Shown piece after piece: positions 27,146 through 33,470 of a stretch of 40,674 nucleotides of DNA. Location: positions 1-40,674 of the forward strand of contig JAVCCF010000026.1 in assembly GCA_030765625.1 (NCBI GenBank). The letters are read 5' to 3'. How positions within the stretch are numbered: the stretch's first letter is position 1; each line of letters opens with the position of its first letter. This stretch comes from Candidatus Tenebribacter burtonii (GTDB lineage: Bacteria > Cloacimonadota > Cloacimonadia > Cloacimonadales > TCS61). The position numbers and the translations under genes are program-made. Under the pieces are notes generated by a model that searched no databases, was not told the origin of the DNA, and saw nothing but the letters and a program-made list of their open reading frames with translations.

Positions 27146-28497
27146 TTATTCCATATTCCTTTTGCGGTTTTATTTATTATTTTATAATACTGTACTGGTC
27201 CAATTACTATCCAAATAGCCAAGCAAGAGATTGTTCCCAATATAATCCCTGAAATACCCATATCTAAGTACTTTGCAAAAAAAATTGATAGTGGTATATT
27301 TAATAATGCAGTAATAATTGATAAATTTCTTTGTAATCTTACTTTCCCTACACCATTAATAAAATGAACGAAGATTGTATTCCAAGATAACATAATTACA
27401 TAAAAAGCCATAAACACTGATAATAACAATGGAACTTTTATCTTACCACCAAGCCAAAAAGCATAAAATGGATTTGCTATGATAAGCATTATTATTACTC
27501 CCAGAGCTAATACAATCCAACTACTAATCAATTTTTTAATTGATTTTTTTATCCAATTAAAATCTTCTTTTGTATATGCTTCAGTAAATGCAGACCAAAA
27601 AGGAGCTACAATTATTATAAATCCCATCATTGCCATTCCAAAATATTTATGCGCGATATTATAGGGTGTTACTTCTGCAGGACCAAATAATTGCGTGATA
27701 ATCATATTATCAGTTGAGAAAATAATTATCGCAGATATTTGAATAATAAAAAAATCAACTCCAAGCTTCATAAGATCTTTTGAATATTTGAAATCTATAT
27801 ATTTAATAGATGGAATATATGCCGAATAATACTTCGAAAAAAAGAACAATGAAGCTATTAATAAAACAAAAACAGGAGTTGCACTATAAACAAAAGCTAA
27901 TTTAAAAAGAGAGCCTTCTGTTGTTTTTAAAAGTAAAAAAATTAATCCCAAATTCATTATTTTAGCAATTAAATCTAAAGAATCTCGTATTGCTGATTTT
28001 TGATCTGCTAATAAAATATTTGTTATTAGCTTTGTTATGAAACGTATGCAAAAGAAAGCAAAAACCACTATCACCATATTGTTCAAATCAGTTTGCAAGT
28101 TGGGTAATGTATTTAAAATTTTTGTCCAATCTAAAAAATTATTAACGATAAAAAACAATATAAACAGAGAAATCATTATAGTTGCCACTAATGCATAAGT
28201 AGTAGAAACATAGATTTTTACTAATTTATTATCACCATTTGCTTTTGCTTCGGCAAATTTATTTCTAAGACCATTCCCAAGTCCAATATCAAAAAAGCCA
28301 AACCAAGCAAGTATGGAACTTAAAGTTAACCAAATACCATATCGTGTTGCATCCAAATACTCTAAAGCCAAAGGAACTAACAAAAAACCAGCAAAGATAC
28401 TTAGTCCTTTTATAACAATTGATATCGCAATATTTTTTTTAGCCTTAATAGAGCGTTCATGGCCTTTGGAGAAAAAATCAATTACTTTTGAAACCAA
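27142..28497 (-). CDS. Polysaccharide flippase (Wzx-like, MOP superfamily)
   Basis: 451 residues with ~12-14 hydrophobic segments. The opening NIAISIVIKGLSIFAGFLLVPLALEYLDATRYGIWLTLSSILAWFGFFDIGLGNGLRN is characteristic of Wzx/polysaccharide biosynthesis proteins, which flip undecaprenyl-linked repeats across the inner membrane. The start is a TTG, preceded by AAGGT at good distance; an in-frame stop lies just upstream, so no ATG is available before it. Four-base overlap with the downstream GT4. Together with the Wzy-like protein it defines a Wzx/Wzy pathway. Confidence 0.9.
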   Translation of the reverse strand: MVSKVIDFFSKGHERSIKAKKNIAISIVIKGLSIFAGFLLVPLALEYLDATRYGIWLTLSSILAWFGFFDIGLGNGLRNKFAEAKANGDNKLVKIYVSTTYALVATIMISLFILFFIVNNFLDWTKILNTLPNLQTDLNNMVIVVFAFFCIRFITKLITNILLADQKSAIRDSLDLIAKIMNLGLIFLLLKTTEGSLFKLAFVYSATPVFVLLIASLFFFSKYYSAYIPSIKYIDFKYSKDLMKLGVDFFIIQISAIIIFSTDNMIITQLFGPAEVTPYNIAHKYFGMAMMGFIIIVAPFWSAFTEAYTKEDFNWIKKSIKKLISSWIVLALGVIIMLIIANPFYAFWLGGKIKVPLLLSVFMAFYVIMLSWNTIFVHFINGVGKVRLQRNLSIITALLNIPLSIFFAKYLDMGISGIILGTISCLAIWIVIGPVQYYKIINKTAKGIWNK

Positions 28498-28536
28498 AAG
28501 ATATTACCTTCATTTTTTTTACTTCTTATATATTTT

Positions 28537-29754
28537 TTATGCTTCATAGTATCTATTATTAATTACTGCTCCAAATTTTCCTTTTGTAGTTTTTTTTGAA
28601 TTTGTAATATTCTTCATACTTTTTTTTCTAAAATTATTAAGCTTATATGCAGTTTCTTCTAAAAAAGATCCTACTTTCCAAATTCTGTCTTTTTCTGCTC
28701 TTAATTCAAGATAAACATTTTCTACTTTATCCCAATATGGATAATAGTATATCTCATTTAAATTGTAATATCCTAACCTATTGCGATCATACCATTTATT
28801 AATTAACAAATTCACATTTTCGCTTGGATCAAAATCTAAATCGTAAAGTTCTTCTGTGTTATCTTTTTTATTGAAGATGTATTTATATTTATCATTAATT
28901 ATTGCGAGTTTTCTGTTTTCTTGTAAATAGTATTGAGTATCGGAATAAACATAATTTAATTTTTCAATCTTATTGTTTAATATTATATCTTTTAACTGGG
29001 TATTACTGGTTGGAAAATCTATCGTTTTATTATTACCAATTCTTGGGGATATAAGGAAAATACTAATCGTTCCTTGATATGCATGGAAACCATAAACAGG
29101 AATTCCTTTATCTCCGTTCATATGTCCATGATCGGCGCTTATGTAAATGGAGTTATCGTCAAAGCTTTTTCGTATTTCTCCAACGAAACTATCCAAAAGA
29201 TCAATATCACTTCCATAACTCGTTCTACCATTTATTACGTGAGGTAGATGAACCCAAAGAAAAAAATGTTCATTATTATTTATGATATAAGCAATTTTAT
29301 TTAGAATAAGATTTATAGTACTTAACGCTTTGTTGTCGTCTTTCACAATTTTTCTTTGTACATTTCGAATAATATTTTGCGAAATATTCTTAAGAAGAAT
29401 AACCGTTGTTTCTTTTGGAAAGACTTTGGAATATTTCCAAGCTAATTCCTTCCATTCAAAAGGCCAAATCACAAAAGTTTTGTATCCTTTCTTGTGAAAT
29501 TCATCAAATAGCGTTTCCCCTTCTTTATACTCATCAACTTCTTCATATTTTTTTCTTTTAACTTCGAAAGAATTCTTTCCAGCAAACATAGAGGTTATAG
29601 ACATAGCTGTTGATGTACCTGCAGTATAATGTTTATTGAAAATTGTACCTTTTACGGCTAGTTCATCTATATTCGGAGTATTCCAGTATTTATTTCCATA
29701 ACAAGGTAAATGATCTTTTCTCAATGCATCTTTAGTGATTAATATTTTTTTCAT
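28537..29754 (-). CDS. Alkaline-phosphatase-superfamily protein, sulfatase/phosphoethanolamine-transferase-like
   Basis: 405 residues. ITKDALRKDHLPCYG with NTPNIDELA is the N-terminal metal-binding opening of the sulfatase family, and ISADHGHMNGDKG supplies later metal ligands. At the position of the sulfatase C-x-P-S-R the sequence reads T49-A-M-S-I, which resembles the Thr-nucleophile motif (T-A-x-S) of lipid A phosphoethanolamine transferases more than a formylglycine site. There is no signal peptide or membrane domain, unlike EptA-type enzymes. It may transfer or remove a phospho-substituent on a cytoplasmic glycan intermediate. First gene of the minus-strand glycan run; good ribosome binding site AAGGAAG. 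Confidence 0.72.
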   Translation of the reverse strand: MKKILITKDALRKDHLPCYGNKYWNTPNIDELAVKGTIFNKHYTAGTSTAMSITSMFAGKNSFEVKRKKYEEVDEYKEGETLFDEFHKKGYKTFVIWPFEWKELAWKYSKVFPKETTVILLKNISQNIIRNVQRKIVKDDNKALSTINLILNKIAYIINNNEHFFLWVHLPHVINGRTSYGSDIDLLDSFVGEIRKSFDDNSIYISADHGHMNGDKGIPVYGFHAYQGTISIFLISPRIGNNKTIDFPTSNTQLKDIILNNKIEKLNYVYSDTQYYLQENRKLAIINDKYKYIFNKKDNTEELYDLDFDPSENVNLLINKWYDRNRLGYYNLNEIYYYPYWDKVENVYLELRAEKDRIWKVGSFLEETAYKLNNFRKKSMKNITNSKKTTKGKFGAVINNRYYEA

Positions 29755-29835
29755 TGGTCTTCCTTAAAATGTTCTTCATAATTTTACATTTTAAATTTTC
29801 AATTTTAAATTGTTCTTTCTATTCTTTCTCCGACA

Positions 29836-29859
29836 TCCCTCTACTGGATAGGAGAGGGA
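29836..29859. repeat. Short palindrome TCCCTCT...AGAGGGA
   Basis: Seven-base complementary arms with a ten-base loop in the 151-base gap between the heptose kinase and the glycan operon. It resembles the hairpin core (CCCTCT/AGAGGG) of the repeat inserted in the kinase gene, so it may be a degenerate relative. Confidence 0.45.
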
Positions 29860-29905
29860 ACGTGGATGAGGTGGATTTTGCTTTTCACATTTCCCTTCTC
29901 ACATC

Positions 29906-31012
29906 TCACTTATTTTCTTGAAACTCTTTCACAAGCTCTTCCAAGAAAATTGGAGCCGTTCCAATTTTACCTACTTTTATGCCGGCTGCATGATTTGCCA
30001 GAATGGCTGCATTATTAAGAGTAGCTCCGCAACTTAAAGCCAGGGCAAGTACGGCAATAACTGTATCACCTGCACCGGAGACATCGTAAACTTCTTTGGC
30101 AATCGTAGGGATGTGAGAAACTGATAAGTGTTGAGTGGTGATTGTTGATCCTTCCTTAAGAGAACTACGTGAAAGATCCGTCAGGATGACATCATTTTTC
30201 TTTAACTCCCCCTCTTTGTTCAAGAGAGGGGCTGGCCTGTCGGGGCGTAGCCTTGGCGAAGACCGAGGGGTAAGTCGCTCAAACACATACATCCCATCAG
30301 CACCGGCTGTAATGATAATATCGGAATCAAATTTATCAACAAGTACTTTTCCTGCTTTAATAAGATCTTCTTCTGATTCAATAATAATTCCGCTCATCTC
30401 TTGAGCTTCTTTTTTATTAGGAGTTACCAGAGTTGATCCGGAATACCATTCTTTATGCTTCGGTTTGGGATCAACAATTAGTAAAATATCATTTTCTTTA
30501 GAGAACTGGATCAGTTGTAATATCAATTGTTTGGTTATTGCACCTTTAGCATAGTCAGATATAATAATAGCAGAAAGATCTTTAACTTCTTTTAGCTTAT
30601 AAATAAATTTGTCTTCCACATGTGTCTCGATGTAATCTGTATTTTCATAATCAATTCTAAGCAATTGTTGATTGAGTCCAATTACACGAGTTTTACGGAT
30701 CGTTGTTTTATTATTATCTGTAATAATACCCAAAGTTGGAATATTCATTTCCGCTGTCTTACTTAAAAGAATATCTTTGTACTGATCATTCCCCACAATA
30801 CCAAATAGGAAAGGATTCCCACCCAGAGTAGAAATATTTGCAGCAACATTAGCTGCACCACCCGGAACATATTTTTCTCTTAATACCCGAACAATAGGAA
30901 CAGGCGCTTCTGGTGATATACGGTCAACTTCTCCATAGACGTATTTATCCAGGATGAGATCACCGATCACAGCAATTTTCTGGTTTTTAAATTTCTTTAT
31001 TATTTCTTTCAT
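29906..31012 (-). CDS. D-glycero-D-manno-heptose-7-phosphate kinase with in-frame repeat insertion
   Basis: 368 residues of the PfkB/ribokinase family, kinase half only (HldA-like, no cytidylyltransferase domain). IAVIGDLILDKYVYGEVDRISPEAPVP is the RfaE signature; GGAANVAANI (51-60) and VSGAGDT (311-317, catalytic Asp316) are intact. It phosphorylates heptose-7-phosphate for LPS core ADP-heptose. Residues ~246-299 (RLTPRSSPRLRPDRP...TTQHLSVS) have no counterpart in the family, and the flanks GMYVFE and HIPTIAKEVYD join normally across them. This accounts for the protein being ~45-50 residues longer than usual. The insert coincides with intergenic repeats (see 30116-30277). Ribosome binding site AGGTAAT. 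Confidence 0.9.
   Translation of the reverse strand: MKEIIKKFKNQKIAVIGDLILDKYVYGEVDRISPEAPVPIVRVLREKYVPGGAANVAANISTLGGNPFLFGIVGNDQYKDILLSKTAEMNIPTLGIITDNNKTTIRKTRVIGLNQQLLRIDYENTDYIETHVEDKFIYKLKEVKDLSAIIISDYAKGAITKQLILQLIQFSKENDILLIVDPKPKHKEWYSGSTLVTPNKKEAQEMSGIIIESEEDLIKAGKVLVDKFDSDIIITAGADGMYVFERLTPRSSPRLRPDRPAPLLNKEGELKKNDVILTDLSRSSLKEGSTITTQHLSVSHIPTIAKEVYDVSGAGDTVIAVLALALSCGATLNNAAILANHAAGIKVGKIGTAPIFLEELVKEFQENK
30116..30277. repeat. Composite repeat inserted in frame within the heptose kinase gene
   Basis: About 162 bases, a multiple of three. 30148-30190 is a P1 right half (ATCCTTCCTTAAGAGAAC...GTCAGGATGAC), which matches 3630-3660 and 8600-8644. 30200-30275 (family P2, CTTTAACTCCCCCTCT...GACCGAGGGGTAAGT) matches 32937-33015 with few differences and a three-base length change. 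No stop codon arises in the kinase frame. Confidence 0.85.
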
Positions 31013-31044
31013 ATTTATTACCTGGATTTTTTTTATAGTTGCTC

Positions 31045-31091
31045 TATCCTTCGATACAATCCGGTACTTACCGTATCACTCAGGATGACGA
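31045..31091 (+). repeat. Dispersed repeat, family P3
   Basis: TATCCTTCGATAC, an inner CCGGTACTTACCG hairpin, then CACTCAGGATGACGA. Same layout as 8393-8439. Confidence 0.65.
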
Positions 31092-31101
31092 TAAATTTCC
31101 C

Positions 31102-31275
31102 CGTCTCTCTGAGGAATCTACTTGCCCTAGTGGAATTGTGCTTCACACACCTGTTTCACAGGATTCCACAGGGCTTGCTGTTACTTCTAACGAAGAGTCT
31201 GGAAAAAGATTAAATATTTCTTTTTTAGTCTCTCCTTCCTATGAAGAGCAGCGTGCGAGACTCGTCAGGATGACG
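31102..31275 (+). repeat. P1 palindromic element interrupted by a nested hairpin
   Basis: Left end CGTCTCTCTGAGGAATC and right end GACTCGTCAGGATGACG, with the internal CTAACGAAGAGTCTGGAA block. Compared with 8531-8644 it has an extra 48-base hairpin after CTTGC. Confidence 0.75.
31126..31173. mobile_element. 48-bp hairpin insert with 5-bp flanking duplication
   Basis: CCTAGTGGAATTGTG and CACAGGATTCCACAGGG are terminal inverted repeats. The insert is flanked on both sides by CTTGC (31121-31125 and 31174-31178), while uninterrupted P1 copies have a single CTTGCTG there. This looks like a minimal non-autonomous insertion with target-site duplication. Confidence 0.6.
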
Positions 31276-31358
31276 ACAACTTATAACTTAAAATTCACAA
31301 CTTAACACTTAAAACTTAACACTCACAACTAGATAAAGCTTCGCTCCGTAACTTACAC

Positions 31359-31391
31359 AACAAGTTTTTTATAATTTAGTTAAAACTTGTT
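31359..31391. repeat. Perfect 10-bp inverted repeat AACAAGTTTT/AAAACTTGTT
   Basis: Arms separated by 13 AT-rich bases. It could be an operator or an AT-rich hairpin, and it lies in the promoter-bearing region upstream of the heptose kinase gene. No function is assigned. Confidence 0.45.
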
Positions 31392-31710
31392 ATAATAACT
31401 ATTAGGTCAATATATTATTTATATAATAATTTTTTATGGTAATTTGTATTTGCAATATTTTGACTTATTAAAAATAATTAATTTAAATGTAAATAATTTA
31501 TAAAATACCTGATATTATTTTTACCGTTGCAATCTTCTGTATTAACTATTAAAATAAGATTCTTAAAATAAAGATATAATATCAAAGTATTTTTATCTTT
31601 TTTATTAACATTTTTCAGTTGAAAGTTCCAATGCGGAATATATTAAGTTTGTAAGATTTTACTTAATGTAATGTTATGGATAATTTATATAACCTATTCT
31701 TCTTTTTCTC

Positions 31711-31947
31711 CATCACTCTGCTTGCCAAGCCATAGTTCACAACAAAGTCTGGAGAAATCTTTTTACTGATCTTTGAACGAAGAATCTGGGAAAAGATTGA
31801 ATAATTGTTTTTAACTTATCCTTCCTTAAACACCTGCCCTTCTGAATAACTTGGGGTGAGAGACTCGTCCAGTCTTCAATAAATCGGCTTTGCGAAGCAA
31901 AACGATGCTTCTTTCGCTAAGCATCGACTTGGCAGACAGGATGACGA
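31711..31947 (+). repeat. Long P1-family palindromic element with inserted modules
   Basis: Starts CATCACTCTG and ends GGCAGACAGGATGACGA. It keeps the AACGAAGAATCTGGGA and ATCCTTCCTTAA blocks and includes the 80-bp right-end module (31867-31946) shared with 8675-8754. An extra segment after CTCTG (CTTGCCAAGCCATAG...) marks it as another variant. Confidence 0.65.
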
Positions 31948-32031
31948 TAATATCTGTTCTTCTATAAAATTATTGACATAAATTCTCAACATTTTGTAAA
32001 TGCAAATAGAATAAAATTTCAGGGAGTTTAG

Positions 32032-32319
32032 ATGAAAAACAAGAATGACATACAGAAAAGTGGTCCTATTCTGAGTGGATTGATAAATATTTTTTTTGAT
32101 ATGATAAAACACTTTATCAAAGATTTTGATTATATGCGTAAAGTAAAAAAAATTGATACAACAGCAGAAAAATTCTCTGCTCTGGAACACATGATAGTAC
32201 GATTAGAAAATAAGATAAATGACAACTGGAAAGATATAGAAGAGCTGAAGAGCAGATTATTCTGGGGTAACGCCATTAATATTGTTCTATTACTTGTTGT
32301 GATCTATCTTCTTATATGA
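32032..32319 (+). CDS. Small coiled-coil protein with C-terminal membrane anchor, function unknown
   Basis: 95 residues. A hydrophilic N-terminus (MKNKNDIQKSGPILSG) precedes an amphipathic helical region with heptad-like spacing (FSALEHMIVRLENKINDNWKDIEELKSRL) and a C-terminal hydrophobic segment AINIVLLLVVIYLLI, i.e. a tail-anchored topology. GGGAG lies seven bases before the ATG and a terminator follows 27 bases after the stop, so it looks like a real, independently transcribed gene. It is the only + strand gene among minus-strand neighbours here and is enclosed by repeats. I do not recognise a family. Confidence 0.68.
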   Translation: MKNKNDIQKSGPILSGLINIFFDMIKHFIKDFDYMRKVKKIDTTAEKFSALEHMIVRLENKINDNWKDIEELKSRLFWGNAINIVLLLVVIYLLI

Positions 32320-32346
32320 TAAGATTAAATTTTTAAAAATATCTAC

Positions 32347-32375
32347 AAGCCTTTTACAATTGTATAAGGCTTTTT
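32347..32375 (+). terminator. Terminator of the small membrane-protein gene
   Basis: AAGCCTTTTACAA/TTGTATAAGGCTT forms a near-perfect hairpin (one T-T mismatch) followed by five T. Symmetric enough to work in both directions. Confidence 0.75.
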
Positions 32376-32383
32376 CTATAAAC

Positions 32384-32510
32384 TACTTCATAATTAACCC
32401 TAAATAATGTCACTCCGTCTTTCTGAGAGATTCTTCATACTTTTCCCTCGAAGAATCTGGAGTGCTTAGACTCTTCGTCGAATGCCTTTGTAAGAGTTCC
32501 TCAGAGAGAC
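32384..32510 (-). repeat. Palindromic repeat flanking the nuclease gene, copy A
   Basis: 127 bp, ~90% identical and in direct orientation to 32802-32929. It contains, on the minus strand, GTGACATTATTTAGGGTTAATT-ATGAAGTA, i.e. a duplicate of the nuclease ribosome binding site and first eight coding bases; here the frame ends at once (ATGAAGTAG). Its outer end GTCTCTCTGA supplies the last codons and stop of the nuclease gene. Inner arms GTCTTTCTGAGAGATTCTT and AAGAGTTCCTCAGAGAGAC are inverted repeats. Confidence 0.85.
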
Positions 32511-32809
32511 ATAGGTTTCTCATGTATCAAATCTAAATACAAATCCCGCCATTCTGGATTTACTTTTTCAATTAATGCGATCTTCTTCTTTCTCAATTTT
32601 TCCTTGATTTGTTTTTCTCGGAATATTGTACTATAAATATCTTCACCTTCTTCATAGTAAACAAGCTTTGTTACATTATACTTTTTAGTAAAACCTGCAA
32701 CAACATGGTTCTTATGCTCCCACACTCTTTTAAGAAGATCAGAAGTAACTCCTGTATACAAAATTTTATTATTTGCATCACTTAAAATATATACATAAGA
32801 ATACTTCAT
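32501..32809 (-). CDS. Small GIY-YIG family endonuclease bracketed by repeats
   Basis: 102 residues, a single-domain GIY-YIG nuclease. The GIY strand is YSYVYILS (4-10), YIG reads YTG (18-20), the conserved Arg is R28 (LLKRVWEH) and the metal-binding Glu is E65 in FREKQIK, so the active site appears complete. The family cuts DNA; members of this small class (COG2827-type) have no well-defined role. The ribosome binding site (AGGG) and ATGAAG lie in repeat copy B and the terminal M-S-L-stop is encoded by repeat copy A. Upstream and downstream genes are not co-oriented partners. A role in moving or processing the repeats is inference. Confidence 0.88.
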   Translation of the reverse strand: MKYSYVYILSDANNKILYTGVTSDLLKRVWEHKNHVVAGFTKKYNVTKLVYYEEGEDIYSTIFREKQIKEKLRKKKIALIEKVNPEWRDLYLDLIHEKPMSL

Positions 32810-32929
32810 AATTAACCCTAAATAATGTCACACCGTTTTTCTGAGAAACTCATCTTGCTTTTCCCTCGAAGAATCTGGAGTGTTTTAGACTCTTCGTCGA
32901 ATGCCTTTGTGAGAGTTTCTCAGAGAGAC
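32802..32929 (-). repeat. Palindromic repeat flanking the nuclease gene, copy B
   Basis: 128 bp. Differs from copy A by about ten substitutions and one indel, mostly in the loop-side segment. The period between copies is 418 bp. CTGAGAAACTCAT and GAGAGTTTCTCAGAGAGACG form the outer arms. It resembles the P1 layout (CGTC..TCTGAG, CGAAGAATCTGGA). Confidence 0.85.
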
Positions 32930-32936
32930 GATTAGT

Positions 32937-33015
32937 CTTTAACTCCCCCTCTAATGGGTTTAAGAGAGGGGCTGGACTGTCGGGGCGTAGCTTTGGCGAA
33001 GACCGAGGGGTGAGT
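32937..33015 (-). repeat. P2 repeat, intergenic copy
   Basis: CTTTAACTCCCCCTCTAATGG through GACCGAGGGGTGAGT. It is the sister of 30200-30275 inside the heptose kinase gene. CCCCTCT and AGAGGGG form a hairpin stem. On the minus strand one frame is open in both copies (LTPRSSP.LRPD.PAPLL), which is why ORF 32850-33050 appears in the track. Confidence 0.8.
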
Positions 33016-33053
33016 TCAGTAAAACATTTTGTTTCTTTTCCACATTTCACATT

Positions 33054-33464
33054 TCACATTTTTATAGTTACTTTTCTATTCTGGTTAATGAACTCAAAAT
33101 AAATATGAATTGTATTTTCGGGTAGCATCCCATCAGCAATTTCCGGCCATTCAATAATAGTTATCGCATCATTATAAAGATCATACAAACCCAGTTCCAG
33201 AACTTCTTCAGCTGCATCTAATCTATAAAGATCCAGATGTCTGATAATGCAAATTCCCATATATTCATTCATCAGCACATAACTGGGACTGCTTACATTT
33301 TCTCTAACTCCTAGAAATTTACAAAGTTGTTGTGTGAAAAACGTCTTCCCCGTTCCCAATTCGCCATAAAGAGCTAACACATCACCTTCCTTCAGCTTTG
33401 GAGCAAGCTCTTTTGCAAATGTTATTGTATCATCTTCACTTTTTAGAATTCTTTCTTCCTGCAT
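33054..33464 (-). CDS. tsaE: tRNA threonylcarbamoyladenosine biosynthesis ATPase
   Basis: 136 residues, normal for TsaE (YjeE). Walker A GELGTGKT at 34-41, SPSYVLMNEY (59-68), HLDLYRL (76-82) and IIEWPE (103-108) are all family hallmarks. With TsaB and TsaD (not in the window) it makes the t6A modification at position 37 of ANN-decoding tRNAs. It starts six bases after the porX stop codon, so the two are probably co-transcribed; the ribosome binding site is weak, consistent with coupling. Confidence 0.95.
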   Translation of the reverse strand: MQEERILKSEDDTITFAKELAPKLKEGDVLALYGELGTGKTFFTQQLCKFLGVRENVSSPSYVLMNEYMGICIIRHLDLYRLDAAEEVLELGLYDLYNDAITIIEWPEIADGMLPENTIHIYFEFINQNRKVTIKM

Positions 33465-33470
33465 ATTTAT

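Larger units (their letters stand above)
31013..32031. other. 1-kb noncoding, repeat-rich and very AT-rich interval
   Basis: Contains a P3 copy, two P1 palindromes (one carrying a nested hairpin), a 10-bp inverted repeat at 31359-31391 and ~300 bases of extremely AT-rich DNA (31380-31680) in which I see nothing. ORF 31039-31305(+) merely translates the repeats. Near the right edge, TTGACA at 31973 with a poor -10 (TAAATG, 18-base spacing) is a weak promoter candidate for the gene at 32032. Confidence 0.65.

Noticed and set aside
31039-31305. 88-residue + strand ORF
   Set aside because: It spans P3, P1 and the nested hairpin; repeat translation only.
32384-32929. CRISPR array or insertion sequence
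   Set aside because: Only two long repeats with a gene between them; no short regularly spaced repeats, no transposase.
32850-33050. 66-residue minus-strand ORF resembling part of the heptose kinase
   Set aside because: The similarity is the shared P2 repeat, not a gene fragment of the kinase.
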